The position numbers were made by a program, and so were the translations under genes. A stretch of DNA of 64,000 nt, taken from assembly GCA_013397455.1 (NCBI GenBank), contig VYZB01000135.1, forward strand, positions 1-64,000, written 5' to 3'. The number at the start of each line of letters is the position of its first letter. The stretch's first letter is position 1. Shown piece after piece: positions 24,341-36,214 of the stretch. Source of the stretch: Crotophaga sulcirostris (lineage: Eukaryota > Chordata > Aves > Cuculiformes > Crotophagidae). The notes beneath the pieces were generated by a model. The model was not told the DNA's origin. It made no database searches and saw only the letters and a program-made list of their open reading frames with translations.

Positions 24341-24765
24341 CTATTCTGAACCAGGGTGGTTAAAATTATAACACTTCAGGGTCAGTCCTGAGTCCTTTAA
24401 AAAATTAATAAATATGTTTGTATTAGATTTGGACTACTACTAAAATACACTGTTTCGTATACATGAAATAGCAAATGTCTATTATCCCTATGAGTGTTGG
24501 GTAGTAGTTAAATACTCTCATGTACCGTGTCTTTAGGTAACGTAATTACTATATCAACACATATGCTAAAAAGTGACAAGTTAGCAGCATCTGTGGTGCT
24601 CATCTTTCATAGCCACATGCAACACATTGATTTTCCCTCCACACATTACTAGAAGAAACATCAGTACATACTTAGGAGGTAAAATGACTTTCAGAAAGTG
24701 AAGGAATAGAAATTATAGGAAAATTCTGCATTATGTTTCTTGTAACATCCCTACTGCAAACAAAA

Positions 24766-24847
24766 GACTTGTCTACACACATGACTATTCCAGTTAGCTG
24801 TAGCAATTTAAATTTACAAGCTAACTAAAACAAGTGTAAACAGGCAG
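24766..24847. mobile_element. Small palindromic MITE-like element
   Basis: An 82-bp imperfect palindrome. The left end gacttgtctacacac pairs with the complement of the right end (agtgtaaacaggcag), and an inner gttagct (24793-24799) pairs with agctaac (24819-24825) around the same centre near 24807. The ends resemble those of the larger element at 35538-35776. Size and symmetry suggest a relic non-autonomous DNA transposon. No target-site duplication is evident. Confidence 0.55.
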
Positions 24848-24900
24848 AAATATTCTGTTAACAGACATCAAATAACGAAATCAAGGAGATAAATACACAC

Positions 24901-24924
24901 ATACACATATAAATTTATGTGTAT
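24901..24924. repeat. Perfect 8-bp inverted repeat in AT-rich DNA
   Basis: atacacat at 24901-24908 pairs perfectly with atgtgtat at 24917-24924 across an AT-only eight-base loop. It lies in a CA/TA-rich stretch where such symmetry arises easily. Confidence 0.7.
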
Positions 24925-24929
24925 GGATG

Positions 24930-25812
24930 CATGTATATGCTAAAATGAACCACTTAACTGATGTGTACTAGGATAGGGATTGCTTTTTTACTATTCTGAG
25001 TACTTTTTATTCTTTTTTATTACAAGCAAATTGTACAATGGAGCCTGACATGTTAAGTATCATTTCAGTAATTAGGTAATAACTATACCAGCTCCTCAAT
25101 AAATGTCTCCCTACTTTGTCTTTGGCTGATTATCTGATAATAATTTCTTTCTCAAGCTTCTTAAATATTATTCATATGAAAGGATAATGAAAGAAACCAA
25201 AAACTTAGTCTCCACATACATTTTTTTCCTAGTTTAATCCTCCAGAAGGAAAAAAATTAGATCTGTGGAATAATTCAGTAAGACTCATGAAAGAAACGCT
25301 TCATATTTCTTAGTACCTTTCCTCCAGAGGATCACAAAAAAACATAAAGGATGGACAAACTCTTGTCTTTTCTCTTTGTCAAACTACCACTTTTCTAAAG
25401 GGCCCCAAATATGTGTTATTTCTGACTCAGATTTTACAGAGTGTTTTGAAAATGGACTGTGTATTTGTATTTTAAGAACATTCCAATCAAGGAAAACAAC
25501 AGCCATAAAAATAGGCAATGCAATATGTCATTATACTTCTCAGTCTTCCTTTGGATACTACTGTCAGTGTAACATAATAAAAATGAATGATTTTAAAGAA
25601 TTACAGAGTCTGTCTCTGGTGTCTTAAATCTCTCCTTGGCCGTACATTCATATAAAATTAGCAAGGGAGGGGAGGGAGGAAAGCACCCTCCAAATGTTAT
25701 GCCATGAAAAATGCCAAGTCCATATATGACAGCACTACAAAGAAGACACGGTGGCGCAATGGCAGGGGCACACAAACCAAGCCTTCTAATGCTCCTTTAC
25801 TCTTTGCCTTTC
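24930..25812. other. AT-rich noncoding sequence, nothing identified
   Basis: No repeat family or gene was recognised up to the hAT-type insertion. The plus-strand open frames that begin near 25704 run into the inserted element and are not genes. Confidence 0.5.
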
Positions 25813-25820
25813 TCCTGCAG

Positions 25821-26023
25821 CAGGGGTGTCAAACTCACAGTCCATGGGCCGAATCCGTCCCTCCACCTTGTTTTATCCAGTCCAGCCCCTTGTTTGTATC
25901 CGTTGGCAGCATCGAGCTCCTTGTCCCTGCGCTCCTGCCAGCGCTGGGCACGTGTGCAGGGTGTGACGCGTGTTACGCTGCAGGGGCAGGAGAACGGCGG
26001 GAGCCCTGAGTTTGACACCCCTG
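25821..26023. mobile_element. Non-autonomous hAT-type DNA transposon (MITE), 203 bp
   Basis: The element begins caggggtgtcaaactca and ends with the exact reverse complement of those 17 bases. CAGGGGTGTCAAACTC-type ends are characteristic of hAT (Charlie-like) transposons. The bases just outside, tcctgcag (25813-25820) and tcttacag (26024-26031), match at six of eight positions with two transitions, which fits an aged 8-bp hAT target-site duplication. The interior is GC-rich and holds about 12 CpG dinucleotides in 203 bases. It includes a GGGCCGAATCC segment resembling sub-terminal sequence of this family. There is no transposase, so it would have been moved in trans. Orientation cannot be decided from the ends. 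Confidence 0.85.
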
Positions 26024-26031
26024 TCTTACAG

Positions 26032-27165
26032 TATTCATCCATTATTTTAAGAACCATGAAAAATACAAGCATGTTTAATAGCTCACACTGAGCCTCTCTC
26101 GAGGCACAAATCCAACTATGCAACCAGCTTCAAGTAGTATTCACAGAAAGACATTTCTAGCAGGAGTTATGCACACAGCCAGCTCCTGGCTAAGTGGTAC
26201 TAAACATTCTGTTCTTCTCCAAGTCTGTATTTTTAGGAAGAACAGCACATTTTACTGGAAATGTATAGTAAGTTGAAAATCAGCTTCAGACTTTTAGTTA
26301 AAATGTACCAAGAAAAAAAAATCTTACTACGCTAATTATAGTTAAAGATTATTTTACAGTTTTAGTTTTACTGAAAGAACCTCCACTGGTTTTCGTCTGA
26401 TGGAATGAATTGATTGGGCATTTTCCCCAGGGAGATCTAGAGTGGCACTGGCTGTTCCTTACGTTCTTTTCAAGTACTACATAGAAATGCCATCCAGGAA
26501 CTTTCCTAAAGGTTTATGAGAAAAAAATATCACACTGCTGTGCTACAGGTACAAAAAGAAGAATTTGGTAATCGATATGTTGATTAAAAGGTTTCTTGTG
26601 GATAATGTGGGTTTTTTTTAAACTGTAGGCTCAAATCAGTTCCTTGCAGTCTGGACACCAAGAAGACTTTCTTCGTGTGTTATTCATACTCATTCAAAGC
26701 CCTTGATTCAGAAACATGTGCATCTAGTCAAACACAGTGTTTTTAGCAAATGATGCAAAACAAACACTTTTCTGCCTTATTTAGACAAAAAGTAATGTAA
26801 CTTCAAAGATTCTCTTTCTATGCAGAATGTCATTCTACTCCACTCTCTGGGACCCAGATTATACTCACACTATTTTAAATGCTACCATACGACTTCCCAT
26901 TGGGCATGCATGCACTAAACCTGAAAATTGTTTCACATTTTAAGTGTGCTGTGTCTCTGTAATGATACTATCACAGATTATTTTAACAAACTTATTTTAT
27001 ACCTTTTAGCATTTCTTTGACATCAAGAAATCTGAAAAATACATGAATTGGGGACAATACTAAATCAGTGGCAATTGATCCAAACCAAAGAATGAAAAAA
27101 AGGAAAACCCTGTTGACTCTGGATCAACATTCTTTCATGCAAGCAAAGCAACAGTAGATTGATTA
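26032..27165. other. AT-rich noncoding sequence, nothing identified
   Basis: No repeat, exon or RNA gene was recognised downstream of the hAT-type insertion. Confidence 0.5.
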
Positions 27166-27262
27166 TTTTTTGGCCTCTTGGCACATTTACAGCTAAATTG
27201 CTTCATTTGAAATGTAATCAATATTTCTAATTATGTCAATTACAGTATTAAAAATATAATGA
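27166..27262. promoter_or_regulatory. Candidate AT-rich conserved noncoding element
   Basis: A dense run of homeodomain/PBX-type cores: AGCTAAATTG, TGTAATCAATA, TCTAATTATG and TCAATTACAG within 80 bases. Such density is common in deeply conserved enhancers, but AT-rich neutral DNA is the alternative. Confidence 0.28.
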
Positions 27263-30254
27263 TCTAGAGTGGCAGTGAAACCAGAACATAATCTGGTAAA
27301 GAATTCTGGATATATTCCATTACAGTTTTCAGAGCAAGATGCAACATTTATGCAAATAAAGAAATGGAAACACAGAAAATGTTGGGTCCCAGGGACTTTA
27401 GGCAGTTATCTCTGCACTCCTGCTCTGAGGCAGGCTCAAATGCGCTCAAGTATATCTAGATGTTCTCCTACAGATGTTTGTTTAACCTAGCCAGTGAAAG
27501 ATTGATTCCACAGTTGCATTTAAATGATCGAGGTTTTTTAATGCTCATGAAAATAAATCCATCACCTTTTTCACCACAGCTTCTGAACTGATATTCCTAG
27601 TTTTCCTTGTGAGACAGTTTGTTGAAGTGATCATGTGCAGCAGCCTTTTTTAATTGCTGTAACTAAAGAAGCCCTTGATTTCTAAATGCTAAAATATACA
27701 GAAGTATTTGGTGTGCATGATGATGCAAAAGATGGCCTATGTAGAGCTCTGGTGTACAACATGAAATTGCTGTGTCATGGAGAGAGTGCCCTGTTCTGGT
27801 AGCATTTTTCATGCATCTTCCAGCCTGCAGACAAGAAATGGTTGCTACATTTTGATGGTTCCACCTCAAGCGGTTTCACTTAAGGTGATGGACTGGCTGA
27901 GGACTGAGAAAATCAGCCTAGTCACACAGTATCTTCAGGGGACTGACTGAAGGCATTGGATCAGGGGTTGTCTATAGTCTTCCCCAAAAAAATAAAAGTC
28001 ACTGTAAAAACTGCAGCTTGGAAAATTAGACTGAGAAATACTTGTAGAATCAGCATATTGAGGAGGAAAGTCATGCTGCCAAAACCAGAGAAACCACAGG
28101 TATAGATGAAGGAAAAAGACAAAGCACCAGAGAATAAGCCATACCCAGGCATGAGGATCCCCATATTGCTAAGTAACATCCAAGAACAGAGAAAGAACTG
28201 AACCAGGGAAAAAAATGGTAAGTATTCATTATTTTGCCAAAATCTGTCTATTTCTAGTGCTAGTTAAAAGGTGAACGCTTTTGTGGTCCTTACAAAATCG
28301 ATTTTTTCTGCTTTATACAATGACAAATTCCTTAAGAGGAAAATCGTAAACAAGGTGTTCAATGCCCACAACTCTCCTGGAGACACAGGTAGGAAATACA
28401 TATGCTCAGCACTGAAGAAAATTAAGACATACTCGTCTAATGGTAATGATATTTACCAATCAGCTGGAAAAAAACAAGTATTCATCTGTACATACTGAAA
28501 ACTTTCTCTGCCCAGTGCAGTGCTTTTGAGCACAGTTTGCAAGGATGGGTTAAGTATGTAAATACACCTTCATAAACCCATAATTGGCAAGTTGTGTTTC
28601 CCCTGCTGTTGCGGAAGAGAACAGTTACACACTGTATTTAGTGGCACACCCTACATCCTGCTCACTAATGCCTCGCTGTCTGTGTCCGCATCGCTAGAAT
28701 TCAAAACGAAGACTGATCCAAGGGACTGATCCCAGAGATAGCCTGATGGCGAAACACTTGGCTTGACATAAATATTTTCACACCATATAGATTAATCTGA
28801 GTACTTAAATTCTACTTGCGAGTTCCTAACTAACATTACTCAACTGCAGAATTCCTAATTACAAGTATTACCATTTCTAATCTTCTGAAGCTCTGCCTGC
28901 TGTGTCTGCATCTGAGTCATCACACTACAAGGTCCTCTATTGTCTCGCTGCATTCTTCTCAGGCCTTCAAATGTTAATAAACTAGAATAATGAAAAAGGA
29001 GGATAACAGTAGGTCTGAGTAGGATGATAATACATTTTAATTTTAAATTTTGGGCTTTCTAGTAATGGGGGACAACTGAAAGCTAACGTGGGTTTAATAT
29101 AAGCAGACATCAGAAAATACTGAGACTTCCTGATGACACCACAAAGAACCCGAGTTGAAGCAAGTAGAAGAGGAAATAAAAGTGGAGAACACTGACAAAT
29201 TTGGATTAAACATAGGTATTAGAGTGCCACAAAATAGACACAACATATGCCAAGAAGAAAGAAGTCAAGGAGCAAAGATAACTGACCCAGGCATAATCAG
29301 CCGGATCCTCCCGCAGTAAAAAACATCTCTAGTATAAGTGGTCTCACACAGGCCGTGGTCAGAGGGCCCCTGACAGGCAGCAGCAGGGACAGCTATGGCC
29401 ACTGAATCAGGGCTTCAGACTCCCTGTCCTTGAACTTCCCACTCCTTGCCAGACTTTGAAGTGGTCGGCATACCACCCAGAAGACATGTATACCATCTTT
29501 TAGGTACCTACAAATCCAACAGACAATGAAGTGATGCAGAAGAGAAAGCATAAAGTAATTTTGAAATTTGTGACAATAAGTCTTAAGATATCAATCCAGC
29601 TAGGAAAATGAAGAAAGGGAAGGGCAGTATAATTCTGGTGCAAACCAAGCGTATAACTGCAATGGGAACATTAATGTTATTACACAGTTAATCCATTGCT
29701 GAACTTATCTTAGTAAATTTTTTGTGTTCTCCCTAAAACAAACAGGACAGGTAATTTTGTTCCTTTTTACCTCAGCAAGCTCCTTTCATTACATCTCAAC
29801 ATCCCTTCAAAATAAGCCACACCATGACTAGTTTGTAAATCTATAAAGCTAAAAATCTCTATAGTGGGGAATGGGAGCAGCAGAAAATTATAGTTCACGT
29901 GAATAAAGTACAGCGTGCAAAGAGAATAAAAGTTTAATTTTTTGATGCTGGATTGTGGATTTGGAGTGCCAAAATTATTAAGGTCAGAACACTGCACTGA
30001 GTGGCAGGCGTAACAGCTCCTCAGCATACATCCATGAATCTGACTGTACACAGTACTGATCAAAGTCGGCTTTGAGAGAACATCCAAAAATGAGATCGTC
30101 CTTCAAAGAGGAAAACAAGAGATTTTGTGGAAGGGAACTGGCCAAATCCTCTATCATCAACAAGAGGGAAATCTGTGATCCCTTTGGTAACAGGCCTACT
30201 TGTAACAGGGAGGGAACAGTCAGCTGGTAGGAATAATGTTGCCACTTCCACTCT
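27263..30254. other. Unique noncoding sequence, nothing identified
   Basis: No recognised gene or repeat. Open frames of up to 106 codons near 29767-30271 on the minus strand, in two overlapping frames, lack domains. Confidence 0.5.
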
Positions 30255-30360
30255 CCACCTGTAGCACTCAAGGTGAACCAGTCATCTCTGGGGACAAGAA
30301 ACGCCGGATCAAAACATACCTATTTCACTTTCCTGCCCCCTGAAACGATTGCTAATACTG
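30255..30360 (+). mobile_element. Possible degenerate LINE C-terminal fragment
   Basis: In the frame ending with the stop at 30342-30344 the sequence reads ...GDKKRRIKTYLFHFPAP. A basic 'KRR.KTYLF'-like tail just before the stop is a pattern I associate with C-termini of old amniote LINE reverse transcriptases. The stretch is short and stops occur upstream, so this is a weak suggestion; chance is a real alternative. Confidence 0.18.
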
Positions 30361-33115
30361 GAACTGCACATTCCATCACTGAAGCAGCTTTATAAATGTC
30401 AAGCCTGGGGCCTCACCCTTAGAGTAACCATAGATGCAAGTGAGTGGCTGGTTGTCGTGTAATCAACAACCCAAGACAGAAAGCTCAGTCCAGAAGACTA
30501 TAAAACCGATCTCTGGTGATATCAGAGGAGGAGGGAAAACTGGGGAAAAATGTAAGAGTCTATGTAATTTCATTTGTTCTTACACATCCTGTAATATATA
30601 ATTACTGGATGATGCCATGGGAGGGATAAGATAAGGTTGTTTTGGCTTGCTTTAATTGCATGTCTTTCTAACTAAATAAAGATGCAGGTATTCTTTGAAT
30701 TGACCTTGGATTTCCCTATTTTACTGGTTTTGTTTTCAAAGAGCAATATCCTGTAGTGAGTTTTACATTAAGATTACTTACACATGCTTTGAAGGTTTAA
30801 ACCACTTTACTATTCCCATTTGTAAGGGAATAACAGAGGGAGAAAATTTACACTTCAAAAATCTTGATAAAAATTATGAATACGTTCAAATTCTGTCTTT
30901 CTTATTTTCTAACCAATAATAATAATAAAATCTACCAGTGTCCCTCCTGTCCCATATCTCATTTCTTTCCTCTGCCTGTGAGATCTAACATTATCACAGA
31001 CATATAATGTAACATATTCCAGCTCATGCAAACAAAAGCAGCACAAAGAACGCAAAAAAAAAGTACACAGCAGTTTCAAATCATTATTCACAAATAACAC
31101 TAACAAATCATCTTCCAAATGAGCTTGATTTTCACCGGCACTTTGATTGCCTATGATGCTATGTGGATTTTTGTTAGTTGCCCACCAATTTTTATTTCAG
31201 AGTCATACGGACACCACTGTTCAACATTTACACCACATTGTCTTCCCTTGATATATTCCTTTTCCTCCCTTCCTTTCCCACTTCATATCACTCTTTGTTC
31301 TGCCTGCATTGAGAGCCCAGGCACACAGAAACCCAGTGGGACATGACTGGAGGCAATAAGGATGGCAGTAAAGCAGCAGGACTCTGTGTAGTAAAGTCTG
31401 TTGCAAAGTCTATTGCTTACCCAGGTGCCACTTAGAATGGCTCAGAGAATTCCTCTCTCTCATCCTGAAGAAATCTCCCCAAAGACTGACCCACCCCGCT
31501 CACAGACAGCTCCTGAAACTCACATGTGGCAGCTTTGGACTGAATTCTTATGGACTTTGCTCTGTTAATGAAAAGAGTCTTGAAGTTCAATGTAACGCTC
31601 CTTTATAAGGGTTTTAAGACTTCTTTGAGTGCGGACAGAGGAGACTAAAGCCCTTTGTATAAAAGAAACATCTTTTCTAAGTGCCCAGTTTAACTAACAA
31701 TGCTTGTAATAACACTACATGGTCTTAAAACCTTAATGCAAAGCAACAAAGCTTTTCCTATTTGTGCACTCCTAAAATTTTCCCATGCATGTGTTAATAT
31801 CAGAACAATACGTTTTAGCATAGCAATAATATTATTGGTTTCCTCAGACCTTCTGAGCCTTTTGTTACCTCTCCCAGACCTCTCAGGTCAGGCTGATAAC
31901 CATTGATATAGTTATAACCTTTACCACAGGGAAGCGGAAGCACTGGTCACAATAACGCATATGTAATAAACTAAGTCCTAATGAAGACAATTTCTCCCTG
32001 AGATCTCAAAGAATGTCTCAAACATTGATGAACTGCATCACACCTCAACCTTTAAAAAATATCCAGATATTAATGTGGTTATTACTTCTGCAGAGGAGAC
32101 AGAGAACTAATCTTAGGACTATCAACAGAGGGAATCTATACGGTGAGGAGTATTTCCTAGACAGTCCTAAATATGTACTGAACAGCTACTGAGATCACGC
32201 AGAACTAAGGACACTTGGCACTATGTAGCCATATGCGTCTTTTCCAACTTAGCAGAAAGAGCTGGCGACAGGGGCAGGAACTGAGCCAAGACTCCCGAAA
32301 AGTTAATTTATAATAAATACACTACAGAAAATGGATCTGGAAAATCTATATCCAGTGAAAGATTTTACTGAACTCAGGACAATTCACAAGACCGTTTCAC
32401 TCATCCACTCTGATTTGGGAATTACAAAAATCTTTAAATCTCAAGTAGAGTAAATTCTGCCAATGCATCTTAACTAAAGCAAAGGATCAGAAGAAATTAA
32501 CTTAAATTCACTCCAGCCTCTTTTCTAGCCATGTTATAGTTCAGAAAGGATCTTTAAGCATCTCTGCTTTTCCTGCCTTAAAATTTGAAGACTAATGAGA
32601 GAAAGCTGATTTTTCTACTGTTACATCAAATCAGAGCTAACCTTGGACTCCAGTTGGAGATACAATTGTGTGAATTACAACAGTCCCATTCTCATTCACA
32701 TGCATAACAACACAGCTTCTATTAAAATCACTGGAAACACAAACAAGCTTGGAAAAGAATAGTGCTTTCTTCAGCCACTATAAGGTCATGTAAATCTATT
32801 ACCTTTAATAGTTATAAGCAAACCAACACCAGTGGTTTTACTTTAGATGTTCAAAATTATGGCTGGAATAGTACTTGCACAGACATTTTCAAAAAGTGAA
32901 ACATCTTAAATAATTTTCAAGATGTTTTTCCAGCTTGCTCCTTGCTGCCTAAGAAGTGTAGCTACATTGCCCTGCACACCTTTGAAAGCTTCCATGGCTA
33001 CAATTACTTCTTCGTATTCGTAATGAAAGATACAGCAGAGTATACAGCCTTCTTTGTCTCTCATCATTACATTTTCAAAACTTACACACTTTAATTTCTG
33101 CTAGTTAAATCGGAA
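30361..33115. other. AT-rich noncoding sequence, nothing identified
   Basis: No gene, repeat family or RNA gene was recognised. Short open frames near 30909-31406 overlap on opposite strands and carry no domain. Confidence 0.5.
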
Positions 33116-33119
33116 TATC

Positions 33120-33310
33120 TAATAAAAACTGTGTTAGCAACCATAAAACCAGGGTGCAGTGGGAGGGGGAGGAGAGAAGGCTAGCTTCTTGGCAGCTGGC
33201 ACTTTTATTATGAGGCATTTAAAAAGCCTGACAGCTAATGCACTTTACTAAGACATTGCGAACTACATACCTCCAGAAGAAATTATAATAGCTAATGAGG
33301 TTTGAGTTTG
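33120..33310. promoter_or_regulatory. Candidate conserved noncoding element (HOX/PBX and E-box motifs)
   Basis: Contains a CAGCTG E-box at 33193-33198, a TTTTATTATG HOX-type motif at 33203-33212, then GACAGCTAATG and AATTATAATAGCTAATGAGG. A GGGAGGGGGAGG purine block precedes them. The mixture of preserved motifs without repeat signatures suggests an enhancer. This is inferred only from sequence. Confidence 0.3.
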
Positions 33311-33314
33311 CTTG

Positions 33315-35535
33315 TACATTATATTCTCTGCTTTTCAGGGAGACGGATGCAGCATTCTATATACACTCTCTATGCAATATGAATTCAGATGGTAGCTGAC
33401 GGGGATAGATTTGGAAGTAAGATTTATCTCAAAGTGTGTTTCCATGTTTACACACTCAGCATCATTTTTCATATCCACCTTTAACCATTATTCCTCCTTG
33501 GCAGTAGAAGTCAGGTTCTTAATTATGTGAAATTTTTCATTGTAATGAAAGGAAACATAAAGATCCTTGTGAACACACTCACATTTATAACTTATTTACA
33601 ATGTGTTTTCAGAGTTCCAATAATTCATGGTGCTAAAGGTGGAAGCTCCACACACTAGCTGCAGTATTAATGCTTTGAAAAATTATTAGCCAAACTAGAA
33701 ATTTTATTAGTCAGCTTTTCATGCGAGATATGCTCTGCTGGGATTTCACTATACCAATGCTTACTTCATGTTCTGACAATTTTTCTAACTAGCCTAAGAT
33801 ATTATTGTATTAGATGATGATTTACTCATTCTATTAAGCCCTGACACTAAATACATTTTATGCTAAATTAGTTTTTTCTTAAAAAGAACTCTCTTCCTGC
33901 CAGAGAAAAAAGAAAAAACAACCCTGTTCCAATTAAGAGACAAAAGTAATCCTCTGCAAGATCTGAAAGATAATCAACTTTATTGTCCACTCCTTTCATG
34001 AAAGAAGTACTTTACCTTCATGGAAAAAAAAAATTGTGATGACAAGCTGCTTTTGAGGACAAACTCATAACAGGATCTATGTATCTCTAAGTTCTCCTGC
34101 CAAAGAGCACAATGTTGCAGGAAAGCCTTGGTACTTCTGTTGCTTTTTGTTTCTGATGTAAAAAGTAGCAGTACTTAACTGTTACTTGTGTTTTCATAAA
34201 GGCCACAGGAAATTAGGAGTCACTCTCGTGGTTCTTGTGGTCTCCAATGAGTGGCAATAGGAAAGCAAGTCATAGCTGAATTAGTCAAGATTCTTAGCTC
34301 TGGGCAAGCCCATTAGAACCATATTGCGCTGGCCTCAAGGCTGCACTGCAAAAACTATGGGGTTTTGTCCATAGTAAGCCTTGTTCAAGTATCACAATAA
34401 ACCAAGGGCCTAAAATAACTGAAAGTGGGGTAGAGCCCAGCTGTAGCATCAATAACAAGTACAATTTTGTACAGATTCTCAAAGGACATGGGCTTTAGCA
34501 AATGCAGATCTACCAAAACCACTGTATCAGACCACACTGCTCTTTTTTTAAAAGAAAAATTCCTTACTGCCACTGAGAACTTCTCTTGGTCTGAATGATT
34601 GTATTCATAAATTGCTCATTCTATTGCAGCCAGAGCCATTTGTGATAAAACTAAATCCATGCTCCCTTATGAAATCAGTAATAATCACAGTTATTTGTAT
34701 TTTTTTGCCTAAGTGACAGAAATAAGTGACTGCTACTATTGTACTAATTACATAATTTTCATGAGGAAAGTATTACTGGCTTCTCTTTCAGACTACTGGC
34801 ATGTAGATTCAGATTTTTTTTCTTATCAAAGAAAACACGGATCAATACTTCTCTTAATCTAGAAACAACAGAGAGAGTGCCATGAAGTGTCTGGCAAGGT
34901 ATTCATCTTCCTATCATATTAAGGTTTGGAAAGGAGGCTTTCATAGTCCATTGTATAATTTCTACTTTTGAATGATGGCTACCCAACAATAGATGTCTGA
35001 CCCTGCTCTTCCTGGGTTGCTGATGCAAAACATTGCTGCCAGACTGCTTGTATAATGAGATTTTATTTGAATGTTGAATTTCTGAAGATCTAAGGACTCA
35101 CTTCCCCTTCAGGATATTTTGGCATTAGCACCTCAAAAATCAAGCACAAGAAACACAGATCTCTTGTACTTGTTCTTTGCATCCTCAGACAGGACAGACA
35201 CTTCTGTAGCCATGACAAACTAAGGGTACAAGATCTGATTCACACAAAGTCAGACATACTATCAGAGAACAGAATCACATTGTCACCATTTAAGGATACT
35301 TTGTGCTTTTCAGGGCACCTTGCTAGGTCCACAACCTGAACAAATCAGTGCAACTCCACTGACATACCAATTTCCACTTGCCAGTGCCCTGTTTACTGTC
35401 TTTTGACCAAGCATCTCATAAAAACTTCTCATCTATAATCCTTGCCCCTGATTCTGGTTTATTCTCACAGCCACGAACATTTTATAATGCATTCTGATTA
35501 GATAAACTCATACTTTGAGTAATTTATGATGAAGC
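33315..35535. other. AT-rich noncoding sequence, nothing identified
   Basis: No recognised repeat or gene. Two overlapping minus-strand open frames near 34294-34573 (about 62 codons each) have no domain. Confidence 0.5.
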
Positions 35536-35537
35536 TA

Positions 35538-35776
35538 AGGTCTGGTCTACACATACAGAAATTGCACCGATTTAACTAAATCGTTTTCTAATTCAATTTA
35601 GCTAAATTGGAGCAGCTCCCAAGTGAGGACACATAAATTGGTTTAAGAATGGCTAATATCATGTTAGCTTAATTCAGTTTTAAGAATGTCCACACAAGGG
35701 GGTTGCACTGATTTTATAAAATTGATCTAGCAACCATTTTATTTCAGCCAGTGCTATTTGTGTGTAGGCCAGGCTG
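35538..35776. mobile_element. MITE-like element with inverted ends, about 239 bp
   Basis: The left end ggtctggtctacacatac pairs with the reverse complement of the right end (tgtgtaggccaggct) at about 13 of 18 positions. Inside are repeated AATT(T)AGCTAAATTGG / TTGGTTTAAG motifs and a direct repeat of a 'ttgcac.gattt.a.taaat' block near each end. I recall elements with 'gtctacac' ends and 'ttgcaccggtttaactaaat' interiors as widespread in crocodilian, turtle and bird genomes. This copy is old and carries no coding sequence. Confidence 0.6.
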
Positions 35777-35779
35777 TTG

Positions 35780-36090
35780 CTCCCAGGAACTAAAGAAGGA
35801 ATTAGTTAGAATAAAGTTTTAACTTAATTTCTTAATGAATAGCACACGTGCCAGAATAAAGCTAACAATGTTTTGTTTACATGATACTTTTCCTCAAGGC
35901 AGCTTATATGCTGTTAGTAATTAGAAGTCACACATTGTAACATCACAGCCATAGTGTGAAAAGGTTAAAATGTAAACATATTTAAACATCTTGGGGCTAT
36001 TGTGATTACTGCTAATTTTAACTTATATTGCAATATAGATAAAAAAAATCCTTCACTTTCCATTTGTAACTTTTTCCCCCTTAATTTTAG
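35780..36090. other. AT-rich noncoding sequence, nothing identified
   Basis: Nothing recognised. The segment ends in a pyrimidine run (ctttttcccccttaattttag) that resembles a splice acceptor. Confidence 0.45.
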
Positions 36091-36210
36091 GTTTTGGATA
36101 AACTAACGCCTGAAGAATTTAATGCTTATTTATTTCAACAGACATGCTAAGAAATTAGTCCTTTATTTTAAATATAGAACTTGCAGATTAGTAAATGCTG
36201 TGGTAATAAA
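36091..36210 (+). other. Weak candidate terminal exon
   Basis: An acceptor-like tract ending in AG at 36089-36090 is followed by a 19-codon open stretch reading VLDKLTPEEFNAYLFQQTC, a TAA at 36148-36150 and an AATAAA at 36205-36210. The 'LDKLTPEEF' start is reminiscent of the beginning of MIF4G domains in eIF4G-family proteins (LNKLTP..F), but resemblance ends after about nine residues. The frame is closed by a stop directly upstream, so it could be coding only if spliced. A processed fragment or coincidence is more likely. Confidence 0.12.
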
Positions 36211-36214
36211 AGAT

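Noticed and set aside
29767..30271. Two overlapping minus-strand open frames of 95-106 codons
   Set aside because: They occupy the same DNA in different frames, show no domain, and have no splice evidence.
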